From: Schistocerca nitens
Lineage: Eukaryota > Arthropoda > Insecta > Orthoptera > Acrididae
Direction: 5' to 3'
NCBI RefSeq assembly: GCF_023898315.1
Contig: NC_064616.1
Coordinates: 644,610,974 to 644,674,973 of the forward strand
Length of the DNA stretch: 64,000 nucleotides
A program made the position numbers and the translations under genes. Position 1 is the stretch's first letter; each line of letters opens with the position of its first letter. Below the pieces are notes generated by a model. It saw nothing but the letters and a program-made list of their open reading frames with translations, made no database searches and had not been told where the DNA came from. Below, piece after piece: positions 32,514 through 43,859 of the stretch.

Positions 32514-33239
32514 TGTAATATCTCTTTATATTCGATGAATTATTCAGATACAATTCTACCTTTGAATGACGTTTACTAATTTTCTATCTTCATACTCGCA
32601 GGATCCATGCCAAAAGTAGTTCATACAATAGCTAAGCCATGAGCGCATAAGTATTCTCTGGTGGTTGTTAAAAAGAGAAAGGGAGCTTCCGAGATTGTCT
32701 TCGTGCCGATTAGCCTGAGCTTGGTTTGAATAATTGTAATCTGATTATTGAGATTTATGACAGAAGATAACTGAGACGAAACTGTACGATTAAAAAGGAA
32801 ATATATATAGATTTCTCCTTCAAATAAAAGGTGTGTATTTGACAATTGAGAATTAATGATATTCGTCGATATATTGCGTAGTTGTTAATCAGAAGGGAAC
32901 TTCCGAAAGACTGGATACGAACCTGCATTTAATAATCCAAGAGCTCCATTACTTCTTCGGAAGGTTAAACTTCATCAAAGCCAAATATCCGCTTGAACTG
33001 ATGTTTCCCCGACTGATTATACAACGCTCCCAAAAATTACGAGGCATTTTATTTGTACAGATTAGCAGACTGCCGTAAAGCACGAGCCTCCAGAGAAGAA
33101 GAATCATCGCCTGATTTCATTCTAACAAGTAAAATTTCTGAATCATTTTGAGTGAATGAGCTACGACTGTGTTTCGTATTATGAATGACTGACTGCTCGA
33201 ACGAATTGAGAACTACATAGATAGGAGGAAAAAATTACA
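32514..33239. mobile_element. Solo LTR of an LTR retrotransposon
   Basis: The segment begins TGTAAT and ends ATTACA (the TG...CA termini of an LTR, with a 6-bp inverted end) and is bracketed by the 4-bp duplication AGTG (32510-32513, 33240-33243). The Tc1 T2 sequence on either side is continuous once the segment and one AGTG are removed; the sister copy at 36517-36523 shows the unoccupied site (GGCAGTGCAT on its own strand). No coding motif inside; an AATAAA-like CAAATAAAAG lies near 32820. It is what remains when the two LTRs of a full element recombine. Orientation cannot be set. Confidence 0.85.
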
Positions 33240-33299
33240 AGTGCATTGTCGGAGCTGTCATTTGTACTCAGGATTCGTGTGAAAAGGTTTCCGACGTGA

Positions 33300-34230
33300 T
33301 TGTGGTCGCACAACGGGAATTAACGGACTTCGAACGCGGAATAGTAGTTAGAGCTAGACGCATGGGAAATCGTTAGGGAATTCAATATTCCGAGATTCAC
33401 AGTGTGAAGAGAGTGCTTTTTGACTAAATTTCAGGCATTACCTCTCACCATGGACAACGCAGTGGCCGACAGCCTTCACTTAACGACGGTCAGCAGCGGT
33501 GTTTGCGTAGAATTGTCATTGCTAACAGACAAGCAACACTGCGTGACACAGCCGAAGAAATCAGTGTGGGACATACAACGAGCGCGTCCATTAGGACAGT
33601 GCGGAAAAGTTTGGCGTTAATGGGCTATGGCAGTAGATTACCGACACGAGTGTCTTTCCTATCAGCACGACAGCGCCTCTCCTTGACTCGTGACCATATT
33701 CGTTAGACCTTAGACGACTGGAAAACCGTGGGCGGGTCAGATGAATCCCGATTTCAGTTGGTAAGAGCTGGAAGTAGGGTTCGATTGTTTAGCAAACCCT
33801 ACGGAGCAATGTACCCAAGTTATTACCAAAGCACTGTGCAAGCTGGTACTGGCCCCATAATGGTGTGGGCTGTGTTTACATGGAGTGGACTGGGTCCTCT
33901 GGTCCAAATGAACCGATCATTATTCGAAATGGTTATGTTCGGACACTTAGAGACGATTTGCAACCATTCATGGACTTGATTTTTGTGGATGACAATGCGC
34001 CATGTCACTGGGCCACAATTGTTCGCGATTGATTTGAAGAACATTGTGGACAATTCGAGCGAATGATTTGGTATCCCAGATCGTCCGACATAAATTCCAT
34101 CGAACATTTATGGGACATAATCGAGAGGTCGCAATTACGGACGGCTATAGAACCAGTATGGCTCATTATTTCTGCAGGGGACTTCAACGACTTCAGGAGT
34201 CCATGTGACGTAGAGTTGCTGCACTGAGCG
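33300..34230 (+). pseudogene. Tc1 T2 transposase remnant, copy 1
   Basis: Pieces in order: AQRELTDFERGIVVRARRMG (N-terminal helix-turn-helix, near 33308-33368), ADRQATLRDTAEEISVGHTT, then SDESRFQLVRAGSRVRLF (first catalytic Asp, near 33739), GPIMVWAVFTWSGLGPLVQM, VDDNAPCHWATIVRD (second Asp, near 33985), and a broken NSIEHLWDIIERS region (final Glu, near 34094). Several frameshifts and stops. Start and end approximate. Confidence 0.85.
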
Positions 34231-34290
34231 AGGCGAAAGAAGGTAAGACACGGTGTTAAGAGTTAACCCATGACTTTTGTCACCTCGGTA

Positions 34291-35233
34291 TACATACTTG
34301 CATGCATGCATACATATATGCATCTCGGGAAATAAGCGTAGAGGTAAAAAATCGGGAAATGTTGATTTAACACAGAGGTTTACCGGCTGTCGTTACTTGA
34401 AGGGAGGGAATGGTTGATGGCGGTAAAGCCATACGCAAGCGTGAGGGGGTTTTGGATTGTAAATCCAAATGTAGATAGGGATTCCTATAACCAACGACTA
34501 TCGCAGCGTCCTTTGCCAAGCACTAGACGCACTGCCTGTTCATCTTTGCTACGGGACACCGTGTCTGGGATCTGACGACGTAATCGTCAAAATTTGAAAC
34601 CACGTGCCGTTGGAACTGTCGATTGCTATTTCCGACGACTGGCGTAGTTTTGTTTTCTATTATGACTTAATAGGCGGACGGCCTCGTGTCGTAATTGAAA
34701 GCAACGCAGCCTAGGCGCCGGTGCTCGTGTCCGATTTGGTGCTGGCCCGGGCAGCCTTATTAGAAGTGCCCGTCCCCGTCCTCGCAAACCACTATAATCG
34801 CCGGCCGCGCCGCTATAAATCAGCGGTAACGAGCCGCTTATACCTGGAGTTACTGCCGCCGGTTCACACTTAGGCGCCGTTTAGTGCCTTGCCGCGCCAC
34901 CTCGCCTTTTAGTGTTGCTCAGTGTTCCCTTTCTTGTGAAAGTTCCTACGTTTGTTTGTCGGAACGGCTAATTTCAGGAGCGAACGTTGCTACTGACGTA
35001 GTCACTGTTAGGACATTAAAGACGTGTTTTTTTCAGACACGTGCCACAAAATTGAAACACTTTCTCCTTACTTTTGGATTTGAGTGTAATATCGCATCAG
35101 GATATTTTCTCCTTTCCCATCGTATCCACGGTAACTTCCTAACTGTAGTCACTTGTTGCTTTTCGGCCACATTTGATTAGCTCATCGTACCGGTTTAAAA
35201 TAACTGAATGAGCTTTCACCTGTCCTGATGCAG
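34291..35233. other. Unassigned; includes CpG-rich TATA-containing patch
   Basis: 34650-34920 is unusually GC/CpG-rich for the window (see promoter-like entry). The remainder shows no element signature. Confidence 0.4.
34790..34900 (+). promoter_or_regulatory. Candidate promoter-like CpG-rich patch with TATA box
   Basis: TATAAAT at 34814-34820 sits in a GC-rich setting (CCGGCCGCGCCGC before, CAGCGGTAACGAGCCGC after) and is flanked by the inverted pair CCGCT/AGCGG. A promoter here would start transcription roughly at 34840-34850 on the plus strand. No open frame with a recognisable product follows, so this is a suggestion from composition and the box only; it could equally be the end of an unrecognised element. 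Confidence 0.25.
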
Positions 35234-35280
35234 TACACGGATGTGACATGTCATGGGCTACCTCCTATTATCGCGTGGAA

Positions 35281-35470
35281 AAATGGCTCTGAGCACTATG
35301 GGACTCAACTGCTGAGGTCATAAGTCCCCTAGAACTTAGAACTACTTAAACCTAACTAACCTAAGGACAACACACACATCCATGCCCGAGGCAGGATTCG
35401 AACCTGCGACCGTAGTGGTCGCGCGGTTCCAGACTGTAGCGCCAGAACCGCTCGGCCACCAGCGGCCGGC
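35281..35470 (-). mobile_element. SINE-A inside Tc1 T2 copy 2
   Basis: Complete minus copy. Perfect 12-bp TSD TATCGCGTGGAA at 35269-35280 and 35471-35482, interrupting the end of the Tc1 just inside its right-hand (3') TIR. Confidence 0.96.
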
Positions 35471-35489
35471 TATCGCGTGGAACCTCCAT

Positions 35490-36455
35490 TTGCCCAGCGT
35501 AGCGTAGGAACTCGACGTGGACCCAAAATTCGTTGGAAGTCCCCTGCAGAAATACAGAGCTATGCTGCCTCTATAGCCGTCCGTGACTACGAAAGTATTG
35601 CTGATGCAGGATTTTGTGCACGAACTAATCTCTCGGTTATGTCCCATAAATGTTCGACGGGATTCATGTCGGGCGATCTGCGCGGCCAAATAATTCGCTC
35701 GAATTGTCCAGAATGTTCTTCACACCAATTGCGAACAATTGTGGCACGGTGACATGATGCATTATCATCTATAAAAATTCCATCGTTGTTTCGGAACATG
35801 ACGTCCATCAATGGCTACAAATAGTCTCCAAGTAGTCGACCATAATTATTTCTAGTCAATGATCGGTGTAGTTGGACCAAAGGACCTAGTCTATTCCATG
35901 TAAACACAGCCCACACCATTATAGAGCAACCACCAATTTACACAGTGTCTTGTTGACAACTTGGCTCCATGGTTTCGTGGGGTCCGCGCCACATTCGAAC
36001 CCTACCGTCAGCTCTTACCAACTGAAATCGGCCTTCATCTGACCAGGCCACGGTTTTCCAGTCGTCTGGGGTCCAACCGACGCGGTCACGAACCTAGTAG
36101 AGGCGCTGCAGCCATAGCACATTAACACCACATTTCACTACACTGTATTAACGGATACATTCGTCGTACGTCCCACATTGATTTCTGCAGTTATTTCGCG
36201 CGGTATTGTTTGTCTGTTAGCAATGATAACTCTACTTGAACACCGTTGCCCTCGATCGTCAAGTGTAAGCCGTCTGCCACTGCGTCGTCCGTGGTGAGAG
36301 GTAACGCCTGAAATTTGGTGTTCTCGGCACACACTTGACACTGTGGATCTCGGAACACTAGACTTCCCTAATGATTTCCGAAATGGAATGTGCCTTGCGT
36401 CTAGCTCCAACTACCATTCCGCGTTCGGAGTCTGTGAATTCCCGTCGTGCGACCA
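35490..36455 (-). pseudogene. Tc1 T2 transposase remnant, copy 2
   Basis: N-terminus MVARREFTDSERGMVVGARR, then KAHSISEIIREV (helix-turn-helix). After a frame change: STVSSVCREHQISGVTSHHG, and ANRQTIPREITAEINVGRTT. The catalytic part reads DGIFIDDNASCHRATIVRNW (second Asp) and WPRRSPDMNPVEHLWD (final Glu), with 36 residues between them by my count. More readable than copy 1 but frameshifted between N-terminal and catalytic halves and cut by SINE-A at the far 3' end. Confidence 0.87.
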
Positions 36456-36533
36456 TAATCACGTCGGAAACCTCTTCACATGAATCACCTGAGCACAAAT
36501 GACAGTTCCACCGATGCACTGCCATTTTATACC

Positions 36534-36722
36534 GCGAGTAGGAGGAAGACGGTTCAATACCGCGTCCGGCCATCCTGATTTAGGTTTTCCGTGGTTTCCC
36601 TAAATCGCTCCAGGCAAATACCGGGATGGCTCCTTTGAAAGGGCACGGCCGACTTCCTTCCCTAATCTGATGAAACCGATGACCTCGCTGTTTGCTCTCT
36701 TCCCCCAAACAACCCAACAACC
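36534..36722 (+). mobile_element. SINE-B, 5'-truncated, inside Tc1 T2 copy 2
   Basis: Begins within the tRNA head (GCGAGTAGGAGGAAGACGG, box-B region GGTTCAATACC), then the full body and TTTGCTCTCTTCCCCCAAAC tail. It separates TTTTATACC from CGTGTGTAGG, which are adjacent in copy 1. No clear TSD longer than ACC was found. Confidence 0.9.
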
Positions 36723-37016
36723 CGTGTGTAGGAAATACTATCGCCATCTGTGTATGTGCGTACCGCTATCCCATGACTTTTGTCGCCTCAGTGTATTTCT
36801 TACGATTCTCGACGTTTGGAGAAACTATCATGTACTTCTCTCTAGAATTGTCGGTCATCATAGAAAATTTTGTTACATGTGCGTGCAGCCGTCAGAGTTT
36901 CTTATGTTACAGGGTATAGTACTACATCTGTCAGTAATTTGGATGAAAGACTGGCAAGTAACCTGAGTGTTGTATGACCCCCAGTAAAATTATATTCGGC
37001 TTCTTTCTTAAATAGT

Positions 37017-37037
37017 GTTGTTGTTGTTGTTGTTGTT
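37017..37037. repeat. TTG trinucleotide repeat
   Basis: Seven TTG/GTT units in otherwise unassigned sequence (36796-37440). No adjoining LINE 3' end was recognised, so it is listed as a simple repeat. Confidence 0.85.
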
Positions 37038-37439
37038 TTAATAACCCGTGGATCACTTTTACAAAACTATGGGACATATCATGGGAAGACGGCTTAAGGC
37101 CAAAAACATAATTCATATTTAAAAACATTTACATACTTTCCAAGTCTCGCTTGTCAAAGTAAAGTATGTAGTCATCCATGACCCTGTAGTAGGTACCATC
37201 CCCGAATTTGGCAAAAGTAATTTAGAGAGAACATGGGAAACATAAATAAAGATGGCCGTTTGGGTATTAGAGCCTCCATCCTTCCAGCTGAGTGTGATGC
37301 GAATGTAGGTGCAGCGACCAAACGGAGTGTGTTCCGCTTACAGCTTGTCACAACAGGGAAAGTTAGTAATAGGCAAGGCACTGTGCGCACTGGTCAGCAC
37401 ATCAATTGTGGTCGGTTCCCTTCACATATGGCTTCTACT

Positions 37440-37842
37440 TAACTGCAAAAATGAAAGCAGACGTGTTTTGATGGCGTGACGCCTGACTCCGTTATGACCA
37501 GACTGAAAGAAAAGCCTTCAGACAAGGAAGTTTCTGTATTTGGAGTGGCGGGTGGAGAGACTGGCCTCTGTCTGATCCATCTCATCTGCGTTTACGCCGA
37601 TGATACGGTTGACGCTTACGCACAATCTTAAGATGGTACAATAAATGAATATGTCATCCCAAAGAACAATGCTCGACCACACAGGGCTCGTTTAGCGGAC
37701 GAACATCTTAAACAGCATACGATTCAACATATGGACTGGACAGCTGTATCTCTTAATCCGAATTCCATGGAGCCAGTTTGTGATCCTCTCTGAATGCGCG
37801 CTGCTGGTGTATCCCGTCGGACGTGTACTGCGCTGAGAGTAG
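37440..37842 (+). mobile_element. Tc1-like transposase scrap
   Basis: 37660-37790 reads KNNARPHRARLADEHLKQHT, then IQHMDWTAVSLNPNSMEPV: the segment around the second catalytic Asp (here replaced by Asn, KNN) up to the final Glu box (SLNPNSMEP for SPDLNPIEH). TIRs not found; the right side is cut by the LINE-d 3' end. Confidence 0.7.
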
Positions 37843-37844
37843 TT

Positions 37845-38675
37845 TTGTACATCTACATCTACGTGATTACTCTGCTATTCACAATAAAGTGCCTGGCAGA
37901 GGGTTCAGTGAACCACCTTCAAGCTGTCCCTCTACCGTTCCACTCTCGAACGGTACGCGGGAGAAAACGAGCACTTAAATTTTTCTGTGCGAGCCCTGAT
38001 TTCTCTTATTTTATTGTGTTGATCATTTCTCACTATGTAGGTGGGTGCGAACAGAATGTTTTCGCAATCGGAGGAGAAAACTGGTGATTGAAATTTCATG
38101 AGAAGATCCCGTCGCAACGAAAAACGCCTTTGTTTTAATGATTGCCACTCCAATCCACGTATCATGTCTGTGACACTATCTCCCCTATTTCTCGATAATA
38201 CAAAACGAGCTGCCCTTCTTTGTACTTTTTCTGTGTGATTCGTCAGTCCCACCTGATGCGGATCCCACACCGTACAGCAATACTCCAAAATAGGGCCGGC
38301 AAGCGTGGTGTAAGTAGTCTCTTTAGCAGACCTGTTGCACCTTTTAAGTGTTCTGCCAATGAATCTCAGTCTTTGGTTTGCTCTACCGGCAACATTAACT
38401 ATGTGATTATTCCAATGTAGGCTATTAATAATTGTAATCGCTAAGTATGTAGTAGAATGCACAGCCTTCAGATTTGTGTGACTTATCGCGTAATAAAAAT
38501 TTAGCTAATTTCTTTTAGTGCTCATGTGAATAACTTCACACTTTTCCTTATTCAGGATCAATTGCCACTTTTCCCACCATAGAGATATCTTATCTGAATC
38601 ATTTTGCAAGTCGTTTTGATCATCTGATGACTTTAAAAGACGGAAAATGACTGCATCATCTGCAAAATATCTAAC
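37845..38675 (-). mobile_element. LINE-d copy 2, 5'-truncated
   Basis: From the 5' side: FADDAVIFR near 38672-38640 (catalytic Asp pair of the reverse transcriptase), WEKWQLILNKEKCEV near 38570, then an open 176-residue stretch ending at 37932 with LAGPILEYCCTVWDPHQVG, VQRRAARFVLSRNRGDSVTD, LEWQSLKQRRFSLRRDLLMK (C-terminal conserved blocks). The 3' end contains AAGTGCCTGGCAGAGGGTTC and a CTACATCTACGTG tail at about 37850-37865. Same family as the copy at 25545, here less deleted. Truncated at insertion, so not mobile. Confidence 0.9.
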
Positions 38676-38679
38676 TATT

Positions 38680-40571
38680 ATCTAACTAAACAATCTAACT
38701 ATTATCACACATCGTTGTGTGAGGTTAATGTTCGAGGTAGTCACACCACGTACTTATTCAGTACGGAACTGAATAACCTAAGTTGCGCACTTCAGCCATT
38801 TTCTGATTTCGAATATAACTGCTTTGTCTGGAGTTGTTTCCATTGTTGCTGTGACGTGTGTTATTGCTCTGACTACATGTCATTGCGTTTCATTCAAACC
38901 TTTAATTTATCGTAATTTTTCTAGTTTTGTGGAGCTCAATTAGATTACACGGTGATTAACTTTCATCACGTCAGAGGACCCTCATGAAAAATGGGTGATC
39001 GTAGGACAATAAAACTTCGTGTAAACATTTGTAAGGACATGTGGAAGAGAAATGACGAATAAACCATTGAAAGAAAGTAATTTTAATTTCCACATGAGGG
39101 AGCAATATTTGTTAATTGCGTACCATGTTTACGTTCCAGGTTACAAACGTTGCTATGTGTGGCGGCCATCTTCATCCACGATAGCCTGGAAATCAATAGT
39201 TGTTTCTATACTGCTGCCCAAAACATCTCAGGTGGGATGGACCATGGAATGATCTGCTGTCGTGACACAGCTTGAAGATCGTACATTGCGTCCAACATTC
39301 TCAGCCATGGCAACAGTAACTTCAACAATATGTGGCACAGTTGGCCGTCGGCACCTCCGAGGAGCAATTTCTAAACCGCTAATTAATTCTAACTTCCGAA
39401 CCATGTTCTTCAGTCACGGCGTGGAAAGAGAATCTATCTGTATTCCTTTAATGCGTCGACACTCTCGGGGAGCAGCAGCACCATTGCTGATGGTTTGATA
39501 AAACAGCTTTACGAGTAATACCCTGCTCACCTTGTCCAGACTCATGTAATGCATCTGTAATGCATACTGATGCTTGTGTTTCAACCCTACGTCGTCGTAC
39601 CAGAACCGGCGCCTAACGGCAAGTCATGACACTAATACTACTGACGATGCAAATCCCGCAGCGCACATTCTGGATGTCATTCCTATAAAGTTGGGTACCC
39701 GTACGGTAAATAGTACTCTGTCTGCAATGGCTCAGGTAGTGAGCATTTCCGGCGCGTGTCCGGAACGGAAGGCGGAGAAGAACTCTCGCCCTGCTGTTGT
39801 GGTCAGCCAGCAGAAAAGACAGGATCAAAAAGGCAGCGCGATGAGTCGTAATTACGGGAGCAGCCCGTCATTTGCATGAGACACGCCGCTAAACCGTGTG
39901 TAATGGGCAGCCCGTCAACGCCGCAGTACACGTTAATTACATTACGTTGCTTCACCGTGATACTCGTGGTAACTCAGCCCGTTTCATGTGAGGCCGTTCC
40001 CGGCAGGAAAGCTTTCACTAAGCCCCTACAAATGGAACAGCAGTGTAAGGCAGTCACAGTTACAGTGAGGACTAGCATAATGGAAACTGTTCAACATTAT
40101 ACATATATTTTGTTAATGAGGCTCCGGATTAACTATTATTACAGCTTGTAGTTGAATTTTATGGATTTCTCCGGGACATACGTCATTTAGTTGGTACAGC
40201 GAAGAATGGGGAGGAAAACTTCATCTCCTTCCTACCCCAACCTCTCAAATTGATGACTGTAAATCACCAGCATTAACATACTGACAACACATTGGTACGC
40301 ACGTAGAACAATTATTGAAGAAGTCCACCCGCTGCACACAGCAAGTAGCAGCCTGACCAATGCCATTCCCTCCACGACACATTGCCTGAACTCCATTAGA
40401 CCAAATCTATCTTGTCTTCTCAGGCCCATTTCTAAGTACGGTATGGTGGATCGTAATCGGTGCTTTATATTAAAATTCGTGTGTCATAGCCATGGCATTT
40501 ACCAGATCCTATGCAACATTTTGAAGTCCTTAGCAAAATATGACAATTGATGGTCTCCCACAAGCCATTGG
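38680..40571. other. Unassigned; possible diverged Tc1-like remnant at 38950-39480
   Basis: 38950-39200 starts ACGGTGATTAACTTTCATCA, resembling a transposon end, and the minus strand at 39255-39345 reads VPHIVEVTVAMAENVGRN, reminiscent of an N-terminal helix-turn-helix of insect Tc1/mariner transposases. No partner end or catalytic motif was found. The rest (39500-40571) shows nothing. Confidence 0.3.
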
Positions 40572-40583
40572 CCCCAGTATCAA

Positions 40584-40786
40584 GCCGGCCGGTGTGGCCG
40601 AGCGGTTCTAGGCACTACAGTCTGGAACCGCGCGACCGCTACGGTCGCAGGTTCGAATCCTGCCTCGGGCATGGATGTGTGTGATGTCATTAGGTTCGTT
40701 AGGTTTAAGTAGTTCTTAGTTCTAGGGGACTGATGACCTCAGCAGTTAAGTCCCATAGTGCTCAGAGCCATTTGAACCATTTTGAA
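40584..40786 (+). mobile_element. SINE-A, full length
   Basis: GCCGGCCGGTGTGGCCGAGC head with intact boxes A and B; tail CCATTTGAACCATTTTGAA. Imperfect TSD CCCCAGTATCAA (40572-40583) / CCCCATATCAA (40787-40797). Confidence 0.94.
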
Positions 40787-41195
40787 CCCCATATCAAACT
40801 ACAATTTACAACAGCCCAGTCTTTTTTATGTCTGTACAGACAATTTGATAGAGCATTTGTTCAACGCGCCATTCTATATCTATACAATGCACGCCACTTT
40901 ACAGAGTGTGGCGGAGGGTATTTCTGGCATCACATTCACAACCAAATGACGCGACAGAACATTGAAGAAGCATATGTTGACGATAGCGTGCCAGGCATCC
41001 ACAGATGAAGCACTGACACTTTTGAGCATTTTCCCTGGCACACCAGGAACCGGGCGTAATGCAAAGTAGATTCATCACGAGTGGTTATAATGTTAACAAT
41101 TCCACCCATAGCAGCCCGAACTAGTGTGTGCCGCATGAGATGCCACAGTCTTACGACACTAGACTCCTGTTCAGAAGGACGGAATGTCAAATCCC

Positions 41196-41380
41196 CATTC
41201 AGCCAACCACATTTAGGTTTTCGGCAAATTTTCTAAATCGGTTAAAGTAAATGCCGGGATGGTTTCTTTGAAAGAATATGGCCGATTTCCTTCACCGTAC
41301 TTCCTTATACCAAAGTTTGCTACGTCTTTAATGAGCTTATTGTCGAAGGACTGTTAAACCTAATCTTCCTTCCTAAATGC
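41196..41380 (+). mobile_element. SINE-B, diverged, 5'-truncated
   Basis: Starts near AATCCCCATTCAGCCAACC (end of the tRNA-like head), then the body ATTTAGGTTTTCGG, GCCGGGATGGTTTC and a TTATTGTCGAAGGACTG tail of the GTCGACGGG subtype. No TSD seen; many substitutions suggest an older copy. Confidence 0.85.
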
Positions 41381-41400
41381 CCTAGTCACTCGAACGCTAT

Positions 41401-41423
41401 CCCCCCCCCCCCCCCCCCCCCCC
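41401..41423. repeat. C homopolymer of 23
   Basis: Uninterrupted C run, just 3' of the SINE-B copy. Length may be affected by sequencing or assembly. Confidence 0.85.
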
Positions 41424-42022
41424 GGCGCTCGTCTGCACTGGGACGTTCAGGTACCTATCACCAGGTTCGACAACTGCAACTGAGGTCGACCCGCGCTGTT
41501 ACCGCCTGCCGAGTGAGATATCCGCATGGTCCGGCATCGATTCAGCATCCAGCGGGGCTACCTCTACGCCCACCGAAGCACGTCTACTTTCCATCGTAAA
41601 GCCTGATAAGGCGCTCAAATCGTAGTAATCTATACAGCGTCCTACTTGTGTGCGTAAAGCTTGCGGTTTCTCATCGTATGATTATTCTTCTGACACTAAA
41701 CACATCGGTCTTCTGGGGTACAGACCATTGGACCGAAGCACCACCAATCAGGCTGCTGCCTTCAAGGCCGAAACCAGCCGAGATCGTGATGCCTTTCAGC
41801 AACACCCTTTGTCAGTGAGATAAACCGCAAAATGGAGGTCATAACATAACCACCAACCATTTAGAAAATCTCGGCCCTGTTTGCAGATTTCGGGGTTGAG
41901 AGACTTTGTGTTCCTGTCAGAAAGATCCAGGTAACCGGATAACCCGCTGGATCTGCCATGAACCGTGGGCCTTCGTTGCGTACATCAGCGATACAGAAAG
42001 ATGCATCATAGGTCCAACAACA
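41424..42022. other. No recognised feature
   Basis: No element signature identified on either strand. Confidence 0.4.
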
Positions 42023-42034
42023 TCGGAGGAGTAT

Positions 42035-42234
42035 AAAAAAGTTTAAATGGCTCTAAGCACTATGGGACTCAACATCTTTGGTCATAAGTCCCCTAGAACT
42101 TAGAACTACTTAAACCTAACTAACCTAAGGACATCACACACACCCATGCCCGAGGCAGGATTCGAACCTGCGACCGTAGCAGTTCCGCGGTTCCGGACTG
42201 CAGCGCCAGAACCGCTAGACCACCGCGGCCGGCT
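42035..42234 (-). mobile_element. SINE-A, full length
   Basis: Minus copy; head at right. Perfect 12-bp TSD TCGGAGGAGTAT at 42023-42034 and 42235-42246. Confidence 0.96.
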
Positions 42235-42487
42235 TCGGAGGAGTATCTTTGGAGATGCCCCACACATTGTTCCTGAAGAAGGGTAGTAATCACTTGAGTG
42301 GCTACAGGGGCGACTGAGTGAGTGATCCGGCCTTGCAACGTTAGCCAACATGGCTCTGATGTTTTGGTACTGTGGACGGCTGACAGCTAGCGGGAAAAGC
42401 TGCTACATTTCCCATGCACATAGAGTTCTACCTTTGGCGAAAAGGGAAGCATCCCTAAGCAAAGAAGGGAAGGCTGAAAAGTGAAAG

Positions 42488-42509
42488 TATATATATATAT
42501 ATATATATA
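42488..42509. repeat. TA repeat, left part (11 units)
   Basis: Left half of a TA microsatellite that is continued at 43865-43931; the transposon at 42510 sits between. Confidence 0.95.
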
Positions 42510-43859
42510 CAGGGCGTTTCAAAAAGAAAGAGCAGATTTCAAACATTTATTTCTCAAAAACTACAAATGATAGAAACACAATTCCAACGGTCCTTCACTC
42601 AATATGAGTACCAAATGTTACACAACAAATATCAAAACTGTACCTCAATATGAGCACCATTTGTTACACGACAAATATCAAACCGGTATCTCATTTCTTG
42701 CCACACACGACGCAACTGGTCTTTAGTTACCGAATTCACGGCCGCAACAATTCGATGTCGTACCTCTTGAAGAGTAGCGGGCATAGGTGGGACATAAACA
42801 CAGTCCTTTATGTACCCCCACAAATAAAAATCGCAGGGAGTAAGGTCTGGTGACCTGGGAGGCCACAGACGATGACATTGATCTTGTGCTCCTGCTCTTC
42901 CAATCCACCGTCCTGGAATGGTGTTATTTAGGTACCGTCGTACAGGTTCAGAGAAGTGTGGTGGGGCGCCATCTTGCATGAAGATGAAGTGATTTGAATC
43001 TTCCTGAAGTTGAGGAAATAGCCAGTTTTCTAACATGTCCAGGTAAATGGTTCCTGTGATAGTTTTCTCCATGAAAAAGAAAGGTCCATAAACTTTGTTT
43101 ACCGAAATTGCACAAAAGACGTTAACCTTTGGTGAGTCTCTTTCATGTTGAATAACGTCCCTCGGAGTTTCACTCGCCCAAATTCGTACGTTATGCCGAT
43201 TAACTTTACCAGAAATGTGAAACGTTGATTCATCTGAAAAAATTAATCGTTCGGCAAAATTGTCCTCTTCCATGTCCTGTAGAATTGCAGTTGAAAATTC
43301 GAACCTTTTGTTGTGGTCGTCAGGACGCAATGCTTGCAATAACTGCAGTTTGTACGGCTTCATGTGCAGACGGTTACTCAGAACGCGCCATACCGTTGTT
43401 TTAGACATGTTTAGTTCGTGACTTGCCCGTGCCGTGGATTTTCTAGGGCTCCTTTCGTAAGCTGCACGGACACGCTCGACATTTTCATCCGATGTGCGTG
43501 GACGACCCGTGCTTTTTCGCTTGCAGATGCAACCATCTTCTACGAATCTGTGATGCCACTCATAAATTTGCTTATGACGAGGCGGCTGTTTGTTGAATTG
43601 ACGGCGGAATGCACGTTGCACACCAACAATGGACTCTAACTTTGCAAATTGCAGCACACAAAATGATCGTTCCTGTGGTGTCGTCGCCATTTTCCTACAA
43701 ACAAACGCCAGCGCCACTGCGGATTTGCATGGAACTTCTGCGCGGACCATTGAAAAACTTTGAACCTTTCTCTGACAAGAAACGTTTGAATTGTGTTTCT
43801 ATCATTTGTAGTTTTTGAGAAATAAATGTTTGAAATCTGCTCTTTCTTTTTGAAACGCC

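Larger units (their letters stand above)
32222..34288 (+). mobile_element. Tc1 family T2, copy 1, with SINE and solo LTR
   Basis: Left end CAATGAGGTGACAAAAGTCA, right end CCATGACTTTTGTCACCTCG; TA at 32220-32221 and 34289-34290. Without passengers it is about 1.14 kb. It holds SINE-A (32257-32452) and a 726-bp solo LTR (32514-33239), both upstream of the transposase remnant. A second copy in the opposite orientation lies at 35236-36793. Confidence 0.93.
35236..36793 (-). mobile_element. Tc1 family T2, copy 2 (inverted relative to copy 1)
   Basis: Left terminus CACGGATGTGACATGTCATG and right terminus (reading to) CCATGACTTTTGTCGCCTCAGTG; TA at 35234-35235 and 36794-36795. Holds SINE-A near its transposase 3' end (35281-35470) and a SINE-B fragment in its 5' leader (36534-36722). 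Body sequence parallels copy 1, for example the CCATTAACGCCAAA-type and ACTCTACGCAAACAC-type blocks. Confidence 0.93.

Noticed and set aside
32222-36793. The two T2 copies as one palindromic composite transposon
   Set aside because: Each copy has its own TA duplication and independent insertions; nothing shows they moved together.
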